DNA of 64,000 nucleotides, from assembly GCF_041200025.1 (NCBI RefSeq), contig NZ_CP165628.1, positions 2,046,001 through 2,110,000 of the forward strand, read 5' to 3'. Every line of letters begins with the position of its first letter. Within the stretch, counting starts at the first letter, position 1. Shown here piece after piece: positions 49,497 through 58,636 of the stretch. The DNA is from Rouxiella sp. WC2420 (lineage in GTDB: Bacteria; Pseudomonadota; Gammaproteobacteria; Enterobacterales; Enterobacteriaceae). The position numbers were made by a program, and so were the translations under genes. The notes under the pieces are model-generated. The model was given only the letters and a program-made list of their open reading frames with translations, had not been told where the DNA came from and did no database searches.

Positions 49497-51629
49497 TTAG
49501 AAGTCGTAACCGACGGTGGCAACCACGGTACGCTCCTGACCCCAGTAGCAATAACTGGTGCCGTAACAGGCCGCAACATACTTTTTGTTGGCCAGGTTAT
49601 TGGCGTTAAGCTGAACGTAAGCGCCTTTCAGCGATGGGTTAAACGCGGCCAGATTCACGCGCACAGAGGCGTCTATCAGCGTGGCTGCAGAAATACGCTG
49701 GGTATCTTCATTATCCGCCCACTGTTTGCCGATGTAACGTACACCGCCTCCAAAATTGACACCGAAGTTAGCGCGGTATTCTGCCCACAGTGATGCCATC
49801 TGGTTTGGTGATACGTATGGCGTATTGCCATCGGTGCCGTCTGTGGTGTCTTTTGATCTCACGTGGCTATAAGTATATCCCGCGATGACACTCAGACGAT
49901 CGGTAACGTTGGTACGCGCCTCAAGCTCTAGCCCTTTCGAATGAACCTTACCGGCTGGCACATAATAGCTGCCCACGACCACGCGGTTACCCACATGGTT
50001 CTGCGTCAGATCATAGATTGCCGCGGTAAAGAGATTGCTGGTGCCGACCGGCTGGTACTTGATACCGGCTTCATACTGCTTGCTGGTCATCGGCTTCAAC
50101 AGCGTGCCATCTTGACCTGCCAGTGCAGAAGGGGTAATCGCCGAGCTGTAGCTGATGTAAGGCGAAATTCCGTTATCAAAGGCGTAGAGCAGAGAAGCGC
50201 GGCCACTGAAATGCCGGGCTTCGCGTTCGCTGTCGGTTTGAACGCCGTAGATGCTTTCATACTGACTGCTTTTGATTTTTAAATCGTCATAACGGCCAGA
50301 CAGCGTTGAATGCCACTTGTTCCAGCTCATATCGTCCTGCAAATAAACGCCTGCCTGGCGATATTGACGCTTGCCGACGGTATTGCTGTAAAGATCGATA
50401 TTGTCTTCGCCGTTGATGCCAGAAATACCGGTATACGGGTTGAGGTCGCTGGCGTAACCGCCCTGATCTTTAAGATTGTTTACGTAATGCTGGAAATCAA
50501 AGCCCAGCACCACTTTATGCTGCAACGCCGCAGTGGCGAAATCCGCCTCCAGCTGGTTATCAATCGCAAATGAGTTCAGTGAAGACTGCTCGCCAGAGTA
50601 ATAACGGCTCATCAGACTGCGATCGGCATTCCATCCCGCTTGATACACTTGCTCAAGCTCGGTATTGGAGTGGGTATAGTTGGCATTTTGGCGGAAAGAC
50701 CAAACATTGTTGAAGCTGTGTTGGAACTCGTAGCTGTAGATTTGCTCCCAGCGCTTGAAGACGTTGTGGTTGGTATCGCCATCAAAGAAGCCGCGGCTCA
50801 GTTTATCGCCATAAATACTTCCGTCTGCCGGCACTGCCGAGTGATAACCGCCGGAAGGATCTTTTTGCAGGTAAGCGCGTAACAGCAGCGAGGTGTTTTC
50901 ATCCGGCTGCCAAAGCAGCTGTGGCGAAATGGCATAGCGTTCTTCGCGCGTGTGATCGTATTGAGTGTCGCTGGAGCGAGTCATGCCGGTAATTCGGTAA
51001 GCCCACTGGTCGTTGATTGCGCCGGTGTAGTCGAATGCGCCGCCTTTGGTATTGAAATTACCGCCGGAAAGCTGCACGTGACCTTCGCTGGCAAACTGCG
51101 GTCGCTTGCTGGTTTCCATGACCAGTCCACCCGGCACGCTTTGGCCGTAAAGCGCGGAAGACGGGCCTTTGACGACATCGATTCGCTCAAGGAACCACGG
51201 ATCGACCTGAATAGCATTATAGCTGCCGCCGTCGGTGGCCAAACGCAGGCCGTCGAGGAACACGTTATCGACATCACCGCCGTGGAAACCGCGCAGGGAA
51301 ACCGTGTCATAGCGGGTCGCGCCGCCTGCGAAGTTAGTGAAGACGCCAGGCGTGTAGTTCAATGCCGAGTTAACCGTGGTCGCGTTCTGGTCATCCATTT
51401 GTTGACGGGTGATAACAGAAACCGATTGCCCGGTGGTGATAAGCGGCGTGTCGGTTTTGGTCGCCGCCCTGCTGGTCTTAGCCGTGTAGCCTTGTGTTGG
51501 CGCTTCAGCGTTGTCCGCCGGTTTAGCCGTAACCACTACCGTATCGTCGGCAAAAGCTGACAGGGGGAGAAAGATTGCCATCGCGCAAAGGATTGAAGAT
51601 CGTTTAAAAGGAAAAGCCAACATCGTCAT
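49497..51629 (-). CDS. TonB-dependent siderophore receptor (FoxA/FhuA-like)
   Basis: A 710-residue outer-membrane receptor. Signal peptide ends at LSAFA, the TonB box is DDTVVVTA, the plug domain spans about residues 60-165 (PGVFTNFAGGATRYDTVSLRGFHGG), and the barrel ends with the aromatic residue of VGYDF. Near the C-terminus VAACYGTSYCYWGQER has the cysteine pair typical of hydroxamate receptors FhuA and FoxA. FoxA of Yersinia has the same length, so ferrioxamine is a reasonable guess. A Fur-like box at 51744-51762 lies upstream. AGGGAA precedes the ATG. Confidence 0.9.
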   Translation of the reverse strand: MTMLAFPFKRSSILCAMAIFLPLSAFADDTVVVTAKPADNAEAPTQGYTAKTSRAATKTDTPLITTGQSVSVITRQQMDDQNATTVNSALNYTPGVFTNFAGGATRYDTVSLRGFHGGDVDNVFLDGLRLATDGGSYNAIQVDPWFLERIDVVKGPSSALYGQSVPGGLVMETSKRPQFASEGHVQLSGGNFNTKGGAFDYTGAINDQWAYRITGMTRSSDTQYDHTREERYAISPQLLWQPDENTSLLLRAYLQKDPSGGYHSAVPADGSIYGDKLSRGFFDGDTNHNVFKRWEQIYSYEFQHSFNNVWSFRQNANYTHSNTELEQVYQAGWNADRSLMSRYYSGEQSSLNSFAIDNQLEADFATAALQHKVVLGFDFQHYVNNLKDQGGYASDLNPYTGISGINGEDNIDLYSNTVGKRQYRQAGVYLQDDMSWNKWHSTLSGRYDDLKIKSSQYESIYGVQTDSEREARHFSGRASLLYAFDNGISPYISYSSAITPSALAGQDGTLLKPMTSKQYEAGIKYQPVGTSNLFTAAIYDLTQNHVGNRVVVGSYYVPAGKVHSKGLELEARTNVTDRLSVIAGYTYSHVRSKDTTDGTDGNTPYVSPNQMASLWAEYRANFGVNFGGGVRYIGKQWADNEDTQRISAATLIDASVRVNLAAFNPSLKGAYVQLNANNLANKKYVAACYGTSYCYWGQERTVVATVGYDF

Positions 51630-51743
51630 CTGAATTCCCTATAAAAATTTTGTTTTAATCGTCACTTTTTGCGTTGCAATCAATGCACAGGATCTTGCGG
51701 CCATGTCAGTATTGCTACGTAAAAGCGTGAGCATGATAAACCA

Positions 51744-51762
51744 AATGATAAAGACTATCATT
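51744..51762. promoter_or_regulatory. Fur-like box between receptor and ATPase genes
   Basis: AATGATAAAGACTATCATT contains perfect inverted arms AATGATA / TATCATT. Against the 7-1-7 Fur motif TGATAATnATTATCA it matches at 13 of 15 positions. It is 115 bases from the receptor start and 45 bases from the ATPase start, so it may control either or both. Confidence 0.7.
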
Positions 51763-51806
51763 ATTATTTACATCTTTGGGTTAACATTATATTCATAGGG
51801 ATCACT

Positions 51807-52541
51807 ATGTTTGTCAGACAGCTGCGAATAAATGGGTATCGCTCGATCCGCAACATCGAGCTGGAACTGGGGCAGTTAAACGTCATTTGCGGGCCTAACG
51901 GCTGCGGGAAATCCAATCTTTATAAAGCCGTAAAGTTATTGCATGAGGCGTCACAGGGTCAGCTTGCAGCGGTGCTTGCCGAAGAGGGCGGGATTCAGAA
52001 AACGCTGTGGGCCGGGAAAAAACGTAGCGGTGAGAGTCGGATGAATTTGTCTGCTACGCTGGAAGATTTTGATTATGAATTGCAGGTGGGATTTGAAAAT
52101 TCTCCTGGACCAGGAAGTAGTATTTTCACTCTTGATCCTTGGGTGAAAGCCGAATCGCTGTGGATGACAGGGCACCAGCGTCGCCCTTCGAGCCGCCTGG
52201 TCGATGCTTCGTTGGGGCGTTTTCAGATGATGATGCAGCGCGAAGGCATTTACCGCCCGCTGGAGGCTAGCGAGCTTTCAGACGGCACGCTGCGATTTGT
52301 CTGTCTGGCCGTTGCGATACTTAGCCCTCGGCCGCCTTCTTTTATGGCATTCAATGAACCTGAAAACAGCCTGCACCCGGACTTGATCCCGGCGCTGGCG
52401 ATGCTGCTGGCGGAAACTAGCCGCTACAGCCAGCTGTGGATAACCAGCCATTCCCCTGAGTTGGCCGAGCTGATTCGACAGCACGCCGTGGTGCAGTGTT
52501 TTGAGCTGGCGCAGAGGCAGGGTGAAACGCAATTAGCATAA
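51807..52541 (+). CDS. AAA family ATPase (AAA_21 type), shortened
   Basis: A 244-residue ATPase with Walker A GPNGCGKS (residues 29-36), signature-like ASELSDGTLRF, Walker B-like MAFNEPENSLHPDLIP and the His-switch region ITSHSPELAEL. These proteins are usually about 370 residues; here the part between LDASLGRF-like sequence (near residue 138) and the signature is about 120 residues short. The frame is intact across the gap, so it may be an in-frame deletion or a genuine short form. It is divergent from the siderophore receptor with a Fur-like box between them. Role unknown; related ATPases occur with OLD-type nucleases. Confidence 0.8.
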   Translation: MFVRQLRINGYRSIRNIELELGQLNVICGPNGCGKSNLYKAVKLLHEASQGQLAAVLAEEGGIQKTLWAGKKRSGESRMNLSATLEDFDYELQVGFENSPGPGSSIFTLDPWVKAESLWMTGHQRRPSSRLVDASLGRFQMMMQREGIYRPLEASELSDGTLRFVCLAVAILSPRPPSFMAFNEPENSLHPDLIPALAMLLAETSRYSQLWITSHSPELAELIRQHAVVQCFELAQRQGETQLA

Positions 52542-52606
52542 AATTTATTTTTTTCTAAAAGTCACCCTTTAAATCAATATATTGAAGCCGTTGAATTGTT
52601 TTCAAT

Positions 52607-54025
52607 CTATAACGCTACGCTGGAAAAATGCGCCGGATATTCCAGCATATCGGCTACCACGATCAGGTTCTCCTCGCAGAGAATGCGGCTGTTGCTGCCG
52701 CCTAAACATAATCGCAGAGCATCGGGCGGATTGTTGTCGGTGCTAAAGGCGGCGCTGGATACCGCGCTAACACCCTGTTCGCGCAATTTCACTGCCACGT
52801 CAGACGGGTTCCAGCCGTACTGTCTGGGCAGGATCAGCCAAAGATGAAAACCGTCGGCATCGGCTCGATAGCTGAATTTATGCAAATGTTGGGCGGCCAG
52901 ACGTTGGCGGACCTGTGCCTCGCTGCGAATCAACTGTAGTACCTTATCGGCGGTGCCGTCGCTTATCCATTGTGTCGCCAGCGCGTTGGTAATCGGACTG
53001 GACATCACCGTCAATGCCCGCAGCGCACCGGCCAATAGCTGAACCGAACGTTTACCCGGTCCTTTGATGTAGGCGATACGCAGGCCGGCACCAAAACATT
53101 TCGACAGCCCGGTGAGATACCAGGTCAGCTCGGGGATCAGTTCGGCGAAAGTGGGTATCGGGTGTTGAGAGGCAGTGAGCTGCGGCAGGGCGGCATAAGC
53201 ATCATCTTCGATAATTGGAATGCTGTAACGCAAGGCAACATCGGCCAGTGACTCACGGCGGCGCAGCGGCATAGTCAGAGTCGTTGGATTATGAATGGTT
53301 GGGTTAAGATACAGCGCGCTGACGTTGCCCGCCTGGCATTGGTTTTCAAATGAGCGCGGCGTCGGACCATCATTGTCACAATCGAGCGCGTGTAGCGGCA
53401 CACCCAGTTGAGTGGCAATCGCCTTAAGCCCGGGATAAACCAGATTGCCCACACAAATGCTGCCACCTTTGCGGCCTAATAAAGTCAGTAATCCTACCAG
53501 TGCGCTATGGATGCCCGGACACACCAACACTTCATCGGAATTCATCGGCGGCAGTCGTTTGCCAAGCCACTGCATTGCCGCGTCCTTATCGGCTGTGCCG
53601 CCGCCAAAATCCTGATAGCGCAGAAGCGGGAACGGATCGTTTTGAGTGAAAAGGCTTATTGCTCCCTGACGGAGCATCTCCGCGATATCGGGCATTTCCG
53701 GCTCGATAGGCGAATTCATGGTCATTTCGTAACTGCTGCCGCCATTTAAAGGGATTGCGGGAACTTTACCGCGAATAAAGCTGCCCATGCCGGGCCGCGA
53801 GTCAATCAGGCCGCGCTTCTTGGCCTCCGCGTAGCCTCGTGTAACGGTGGTGTAATTCAGTTCCAGCGCGACGGCTAAATCTCGCAGCGGTGGCAGACGG
53901 TCACGAGCCTGAAATTCGCCAGTATTGATGCCGTCGCCTATCAAATCGGCAATCATTAAATAGGCCGGTCGCTGCGGATGTTGACGCAGGGACTGCAACC
54001 AGCGCTCGTAAATACGTTGAACCAT
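52607..54025 (-). CDS. MocR/GntR family regulator with aminotransferase domain
   Basis: A 472-residue fusion of an N-terminal GntR winged helix (DRLPPLRDLAVALELNYTTVTRGY, residues about 40-65) and a PLP-binding aminotransferase-like domain (PIIEDDAYAAL, and the lysine in YLTGLSKCFGAGLRIAYI). MocR proteins sense amino-compound/PLP adducts and control nearby genes. It is divergent from the Nit1C cluster with a 400-base gap holding repeated GATTGCAT octamers. It is therefore the probable pathway-specific regulator, though that is inferred from position. Confidence 0.9.
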   Translation of the reverse strand: MVQRIYERWLQSLRQHPQRPAYLMIADLIGDGINTGEFQARDRLPPLRDLAVALELNYTTVTRGYAEAKKRGLIDSRPGMGSFIRGKVPAIPLNGGSSYEMTMNSPIEPEMPDIAEMLRQGAISLFTQNDPFPLLRYQDFGGGTADKDAAMQWLGKRLPPMNSDEVLVCPGIHSALVGLLTLLGRKGGSICVGNLVYPGLKAIATQLGVPLHALDCDNDGPTPRSFENQCQAGNVSALYLNPTIHNPTTLTMPLRRRESLADVALRYSIPIIEDDAYAALPQLTASQHPIPTFAELIPELTWYLTGLSKCFGAGLRIAYIKGPGKRSVQLLAGALRALTVMSSPITNALATQWISDGTADKVLQLIRSEAQVRQRLAAQHLHKFSYRADADGFHLWLILPRQYGWNPSDVAVKLREQGVSAVSSAAFSTDNNPPDALRLCLGGSNSRILCEENLIVVADMLEYPAHFSSVAL

Positions 54026-54056
54026 AAGCAGTTAACGGCCCGTGCCGCCCCTCCCG

Positions 54057-54295
54057 AATTGCATCAAAAATACACTATAACTACTGCTGATTGAAAAATG
54101 CAATCGCGAGCTAAGTTGATTGCATCAATGATTGCATATTGATTTTTGCTGTGTGCTTTTTTAGTACAAATAAGCATCGACTTGGTGCGTTTTAGCTCTT
54201 GCGTCCCTAACTTTTCGCGGACATTTCCTCTCTCGACAGCAAAAAGATAATTTTTTTGAGCAGAAAAGCAGCGCTTGATTTAGCAATGATTGCAT
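54057..54295. promoter_or_regulatory. GATTGCAT repeats, putative MocR operator
   Basis: GATTGCAT occurs at 54118-54125, 54130-54137 and 54288-54295, its reverse complement ATGCAATC at 54098-54105, and a one-mismatch copy AATTGCAT at 54057-54064. The first two are direct repeats 12 bases apart, in keeping with the direct-repeat operators of MocR proteins. The last copy lies 16 bases upstream of the sigma-54 promoter. Confidence 0.55.
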
Positions 54296-54310
54296 CTGCG
54301 TTTTTTTGAG

Positions 54311-54326
54311 TGGCACAGGCTTTGCA
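54311..54326 (+). promoter_or_regulatory. sigma-54 promoter of the Nit1C operon
   Basis: TGGCAC-AGGCT-TTGCA matches the -24/-12 consensus TGGCAC-N5-TTGCW at all conserved positions, with ten bases between the invariant GG (54312-54313) and GC (54324-54325). Transcription would start near 54337, about 90 bases before the first ATG at 54430. A near-palindrome TGCACGCTGCCTGGTGCA at 54352-54369 resembles an NtrC site but is one base too long and lies downstream, so I treat it as weak. Confidence 0.8.
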
Positions 54327-54429
54327 ATTTACTTTATGCACCCGCTGCCGATGCACGCTGCCTGGTGCATCACTGGCGTCAGCGGATTCTCACCCTGACC
54401 AAGACAACTTAAGAAAACTGGAGCCAACC

Positions 54430-54912
54430 ATGCCTAAAGTCACACTGCCTGCCCACAAAACCGGTGATTTCCTGGTCGATTACGAAGAGAAAGTTTTTGA
54501 GGATGTGAAAGCGGAGCCGGGTCAAAAAGCGCTGGTCACTTTCCATACTGTGGCGTTCGAAGGATCGATTGGTTTCGTCAATATGTTGCAGGCCACACGA
54601 TTGCAGAGAAAAGGATTCGAAACGTCGATTCTGCTTTACGGACCTGGCGTTACGCTGGGGGTGCAACGCGGTTTCCCCACGCTTGGCGACGAGGCTTTTC
54701 CGGGGCATCAAAACTACAACAAACAGCTTGCGAAATTTATGGCCGAAGGCGGCAAAGTCTATGCCTGTCGCTTTGCCTTACAGGCGCTGTACGGCCACGG
54801 CGAGCCCTCACTCATAGAGGGGATCCGCGCCATTAATCCTCTGGACGTACTGGATCTCAAGCTTATCCACACCCGTGAAAATGCGGTGATTATCGACACC
54901 TGGACCATGTAA
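54430..54912 (+). CDS. MSMEG_0572/Sll0783-family nitrogen-starvation protein (Nit1C)
   Basis: A 160-residue protein with the conserved family start [20 protein letters not shown] and segments [14 protein letters not shown] and [16 protein letters not shown]. The fold resembles small DsrE-like sulfur/redox proteins (inference). It is the first gene of the Nit1C cluster in many bacteria and cyanobacteria, where homologues respond to nitrogen starvation. GGAG lies six bases before ATG 54430; the open frame extends upstream to 54310 but across the promoter. The nitrilase gene follows after 13 bases. Biochemical function unknown. Confidence 0.88.
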   Translation: MPKVTLPAHKTGDFLVDYEEKVFEDVKAEPGQKALVTFHTVAFEGSIGFVNMLQATRLQRKGFETSILLYGPGVTLGVQRGFPTLGDEAFPGHQNYNKQLAKFMAEGGKVYACRFALQALYGHGEPSLIEGIRAINPLDVLDLKLIHTRENAVIIDTWTM

Positions 54913-54925
54913 GGGAGGGTGCGAA

Positions 54926-55954
54926 ATGGCCTCACCACGTACTGTTCGTGCCGCAGCCGTGCAAATCGCGCCAGATCTCGACGAGGCCAGCAAAACGCTG
55001 GCCAAGGTTCTGGACGCCATTGACGAAGCGGCAAGTAAAGGCGCCGAGATTATCGTTTTCCCGGAAACTTTTGTGCCTTATTACCCGTACTTTTCGTTTA
55101 TCACTCCGGCGATAACCGCAGGCGCTGCGCATTTGCGCTTATACGAGCAGGCGGTACAGGTTCCGGGACCGATTACTCATGCAGTAGCCGAGCGCGCCAG
55201 ATTGCGTGACATCGTTGTTGTGCTCGGCGTTAACGAACGCGATTACGGCACGCTCTACAACACCCAGCTGGTGTTTGACGCCTCTGGGGAACTGGTGCTC
55301 AAACGTCGCAAGATTACGCCGACTTACCATGAACGGATGATTTGGGGGCAAGGCGACGCCAGCGGTTTACAGGTGGTGGAGACTCGAGTCGGGCGAGTCG
55401 GCGCACTGGCGTGCTGGGAGCATTACAACCCGCTGGCTCGCTATGCGCTGATGACCCAGCACGAAGAGATCCACTGTAGCCAGTTTCCCGGATCGCTGGT
55501 GGGGCCGATTTTCGCCGAGCAAATGGACGTCACCATTCGCCATCACGCGTTGGAATCGGGCTGCTTTGTCATCAACTCTACCGGTTGGTTGACCGACGAC
55601 CAGATTGAACGGCTGACCCCCGATCCTGCCTTGCAAAAGGGCCTGCGCGGAGGTTGCAACACCGCTATCGTCTCGCCGGAAGGGCGTCATCTGGTGCCAC
55701 CGCTCACTGAGGGCGAAGGGATTTTGATCGCCGATATGGATATGAATCTGATCACCAAACGCAAGCGGATGATGGACTCGGTCGGCCATTACGCGCGGCC
55801 GGAACTGCTGAGTTTGTTGATCAACAAGCAGCCTGCGGGCTATAGCCATAGTTTCAAAGACGGCGCGCAGACGGATTTCACTATCGCAGGCAATAAGCAT
55901 TCAGGGGGTGAATATGACTATCCAGACTCTATCGAAACAGCGTCTGATCACTGA
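54926..55954 (+). CDS. nitrilase, Nit6803/Nit1 family
   Basis: A 342-residue carbon-nitrogen hydrolase. The catalytic triad is complete: Glu47 in FPETFVP, Lys129 in RRKITPT and Cys163 in [14 protein letters not shown]. The CWEHYNPL segment is typical of true nitrilases rather than amidases, and the whole sequence matches the Nit6803-like branch that sits in Nit1C clusters. It should hydrolyse a nitrile to a carboxylate and ammonia, so nitrogen release fits the sigma-54 promoter. Its 3' end overlaps the radical SAM gene by 41 bases, an unusually long overlap. Confidence 0.92.
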   Translation: MASPRTVRAAAVQIAPDLDEASKTLAKVLDAIDEAASKGAEIIVFPETFVPYYPYFSFITPAITAGAAHLRLYEQAVQVPGPITHAVAERARLRDIVVVLGVNERDYGTLYNTQLVFDASGELVLKRRKITPTYHERMIWGQGDASGLQVVETRVGRVGALACWEHYNPLARYALMTQHEEIHCSQFPGSLVGPIFAEQMDVTIRHHALESGCFVINSTGWLTDDQIERLTPDPALQKGLRGGCNTAIVSPEGRHLVPPLTEGEGILIADMDMNLITKRKRMMDSVGHYARPELLSLLINKQPAGYSHSFKDGAQTDFTIAGNKHSGGEYDYPDSIETASDH

Positions 55955-57017
55955 GCTGCAAAGCCAGGGAATCCGCGTGCTCAATCCTCAAACTGAGCAC
56001 GTATCGCGCAAGGGCGGTGCCGGTCCTTCTGACCATCAGGCGATGATCATCGAGGGCAGCACGGTGATGGTGCCGGTGTACAGCAATTCGGCGCAATTCT
56101 CGCCGTTTAGCGTGCAACACACCTCCGACGGTGTAGCGCGCCTGATGCGCGACAGCATTCCGCTGCGTGATATCACCTTTGCCAGCAAGCCGCAATTTTA
56201 TGACCTGCAAACCGCCGACGGCGTGCCTTATTCCCACATTGCGACGCTGCACAGCACCGATGTGCTGGCGACGACAGTGCTGCAAACCTGTATTCGCTAC
56301 GAAAATCGACGCAAGGCCTGCAAGTTCTGTTCGATTGGCCAGTCGCTGGCCGCCGGGCGAACCGTGGCACACAAAACGCCGCAACAACTGGCCGAAGTTG
56401 CCAAAGCGGCGGTAGAGCTGGACGGTGTGAAACATATGGTGATGACCACCGGCACGCCCTCTGGCAGCGATCGCGGAGCGAAAGTGCTGTGCGAAAGCGC
56501 GCTGGCTATTAAAGCCGCGGTGGATATTCCGATTCAGGGCCAGTGCGAACCTCCCGCCGATCCGCTCTGGTATCAGCGAATGAAAGACGCCGGAATCGAT
56601 GCACTTGGAATGCATCTTGAAGTCGTCACCGAAAGCGTGCGCGAGGTCATCATGCCGGGCAAGGCGCAGGTTAGCGTGGAGCAATATATGACCGCGTTTG
56701 TCGAGGCGGTGAAGGTCTTTGGCAAAGGCCAGGTCAGCACCTACATTCTGGCCGGACTGGGCGATACGCAACAGGCGATTTTGGATATTTGCCAGCGTCT
56801 GGTGGCGATCGGCGTTTACCCTTTTGTGGTGCCGTTTGTCCCGATTCGCGGCACGCCGCTGGAAGATCATCCCGCGCCCGATGCCAACTTTATGGAAGGT
56901 ATTTTGCGACCGCTGGCGGGCATGCTGCGGGAAAATACTCTGCGTTCAACGGATATCAAGGCCGGATGCGGGCGCTGTGGTGCCTGCTCCTCATTGGCCA
57001 CCTACGAGAGCGAATAG
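55914..57017 (+). CDS. MSMEG_0568-family radical SAM protein
   Basis: A 367-residue radical SAM protein. The cluster-binding cysteines are Cys126, Cys136 and Cys139 ([16 protein letters not shown]), a CX9CX2C spacing instead of CX3CX2C. The rest of the SAM barrel is recognisable ([29 protein letters not shown]). The C-terminus has CGRCGAC, which could bind a second cluster. ATG 55914 has AGGGGG five bases upstream. It is a core Nit1C component; the radical chemistry and substrate are unknown, but it probably builds or rearranges the nitrile precursor. Confidence 0.88.
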   Translation: MTIQTLSKQRLITELQSQGIRVLNPQTEHVSRKGGAGPSDHQAMIIEGSTVMVPVYSNSAQFSPFSVQHTSDGVARLMRDSIPLRDITFASKPQFYDLQTADGVPYSHIATLHSTDVLATTVLQTCIRYENRRKACKFCSIGQSLAAGRTVAHKTPQQLAEVAKAAVELDGVKHMVMTTGTPSGSDRGAKVLCESALAIKAAVDIPIQGQCEPPADPLWYQRMKDAGIDALGMHLEVVTESVREVIMPGKAQVSVEQYMTAFVEAVKVFGKGQVSTYILAGLGDTQQAILDICQRLVAIGVYPFVVPFVPIRGTPLEDHPAPDANFMEGILRPLAGMLRENTLRSTDIKAGCGRCGACSSLATYESE

Positions 57018-57030
57018 GCGGGAGAATACG

Positions 57031-57633
57031 ATGATAAGCCAACCTCAGTATTCCGATTACACGGTGAAATGGGTCACGTTGCCGTGGGAGCGCGAGCAGG
57101 CCTACGCGCTGCGCCAAAAGGTTTTTTGCCAGGAACAGGGACTGTTTGTGGGCGATGATCTTGACGCCATCGACGAGCACGCTCAGTTGCTGGTAGTGAT
57201 TGGCAGCTATGGCGGCTGGCACGAGCAAGTCGTTGGCACGGTGCGCATTCATCAGGACCAACCGGGTGAATGGTGTGGCTCGCGGCTGGCGGTAGACCCT
57301 GATTTTCGCCGTCAGGGTCAACTGGGCGCGACCCTGATCCGTTTGGCGGTGTCCAGCGCCTGCGCTTTGGGGTGTCAGCGTTTTTATGCCCACGTTCAGC
57401 AGCAAAATGAAGGACTGTTTCAGCGTTTGCACTGGCAAACTCTGCAACGTGAGGTGCTGCGCGAGCGCGCTCACGTATTTATGCGCGCCGAATTGAAACA
57501 CTACCCCGCTTGCCACGATCCGAACAGTGGCTTCGTCGTGCGCGGACGTTTATCGCGCAGCCCGCAAGAGTTGGCTCCTGCCTGGCTTAGTGCTTTGAAA
57601 CTCGAGAAGGAACCCGCCGATGCTTACGCTTGA
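57031..57633 (+). CDS. MSMEG_0567/Sll0786-family GNAT acetyltransferase
   Basis: A 200-residue GNAT protein. The motif region SRLAVDPDFRRQGQLGATLIRLAV contains the pyrophosphate loop RRQGQLG, and FCQEQGLF near residue 33 is typical of the family. GCGGGAG precedes ATG 57031. It is part of Nit1C and is followed, with a 14-base overlap, by the AIR-synthase-like gene; in some genomes the two are fused, which suggests that they act consecutively. Likely role: acylation of an amino or hydroxyl group of the intermediate. Confidence 0.87.
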   Translation: MISQPQYSDYTVKWVTLPWEREQAYALRQKVFCQEQGLFVGDDLDAIDEHAQLLVVIGSYGGWHEQVVGTVRIHQDQPGEWCGSRLAVDPDFRRQGQLGATLIRLAVSSACALGCQRFYAHVQQQNEGLFQRLHWQTLQREVLRERAHVFMRAELKHYPACHDPNSGFVVRGRLSRSPQELAPAWLSALKLEKEPADAYA

Positions 57634-58606
57634 ATCTCCTGCCACCCTGTGTGAGTTACTGACCCGGATTCGCCACTACAGCGGTATTGCTCATAAACGT
57701 GACATTCAACTCGTGCCGCAGCAGCTCAAGGCCGCCAGTCCGTTTGATTACTATCCAAACGGTGACGATTGTGCAGTGCTGCCAAATGGCGAAGGCTACA
57801 GCCTGTTGGCGATAGAAGGTTTTATCAATCGTTTTGTCGAGGAGGACCCGTGGTTTGCTGGCTGGTGCGGCGTAATGGTCAATGTCAGCGATATTGCGGC
57901 GATGGGCGGTCGGCCGCAGGCGGTAGTCAACGCGCTGTGGAGCGCGGGAGAAGATAAAGCCGCGCAGGTATTGGCAGGAATGGCCGCCGCCTCAGCCGCG
58001 TTCGGCGTGCCGATTGTTGGCGGTCACACCAATCTGCGCAGCCAGCAAACTCAGCTTTCGGTAGCGATTTTAGGTCAGGCCAAAGCCTTGCTCAGCGGAT
58101 TTGCTGCCCGTCCCGGACAGGCAGTCGTCGCGGCTATTGACCTGCGCGGAAGCTGGCGCGCGCCAAATCTTAACTGGAACGCAGCGACCACCGCCGATCC
58201 TGCAATGCTGCGCCGCTGTATTGACCTGTTGCCGCAAATCGCCGAGCGCGGGCTGGCCGTAGCGGCCAAGGATATCAGCCAGGCTGGACTGCTGGGGACG
58301 CTGACCATGCTGCTGGAAAGTTCGCAGGTCGGCGCGAAAATTACCCTTGAATCAATCCCTAAACCTCCAGATGAGAGTTGGCAGGATTGGCTTTGCGCCT
58401 TTCCAAGCTTCGGGTATCTGCTGACCACGCAAGCGACGAAAACGGCGGATCTTATCGAGCAGTTCAACCAGTGCGGCATTGCGGCGGCAGTTATCGGCGA
58501 AGTGACCGACAGTTTGCGGCTCGATGTGATGACAAATAATCAGTGTGAATGTTTCTGGGATCTCGCCGAGTCGGCATTAACCGGCTTCGCACCTTCAACG
58601 TCTTAA
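57620..58606 (+). CDS. Sll0787-family AIR-synthase-like (PurM/ThiL) protein
   Basis: A 328-residue member of the PurM/ThiL/SelD ATP-binding superfamily. The conserved N-terminal phosphate-binding stretch is NGDDCAVLPNGEGYSLLAIEGF and a glycine-rich GGHTNLRSQQ lies in the middle. These enzymes use ATP to activate a carbonyl or amide oxygen or to phosphorylate. GAAGGAAC precedes ATG 57620. Within Nit1C it could catalyse ring closure or phosphorylation; this is inference from the fold. Confidence 0.87.
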   Translation: MLTLESPATLCELLTRIRHYSGIAHKRDIQLVPQQLKAASPFDYYPNGDDCAVLPNGEGYSLLAIEGFINRFVEEDPWFAGWCGVMVNVSDIAAMGGRPQAVVNALWSAGEDKAAQVLAGMAAASAAFGVPIVGGHTNLRSQQTQLSVAILGQAKALLSGFAARPGQAVVAAIDLRGSWRAPNLNWNAATTADPAMLRRCIDLLPQIAERGLAVAAKDISQAGLLGTLTMLLESSQVGAKITLESIPKPPDESWQDWLCAFPSFGYLLTTQATKTADLIEQFNQCGIAAAVIGEVTDSLRLDVMTNNQCECFWDLAESALTGFAPSTS

Positions 58607-58636
58607 CGATTTTCATCTGAACAGGAGAGACAAATC

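Noticed and set aside
54352-54369. NtrC enhancer site
   Set aside because: The half sites fit but the spacing is one base too long and the location is downstream of the promoter, so I keep it only as a weak note.
54310-54429. N-terminal extension of the MSMEG_0572-like protein from 54310
   Set aside because: The extension would run through the sigma-54 promoter and leader; ATG 54430 has a good ribosome site and gives the family N-terminus.
55929-56870. 313-codon minus-strand frame opposite the radical SAM gene
   Set aside because: Rich in His, Arg and Gln as expected from the antisense of a GC-biased gene; no domain recognised.
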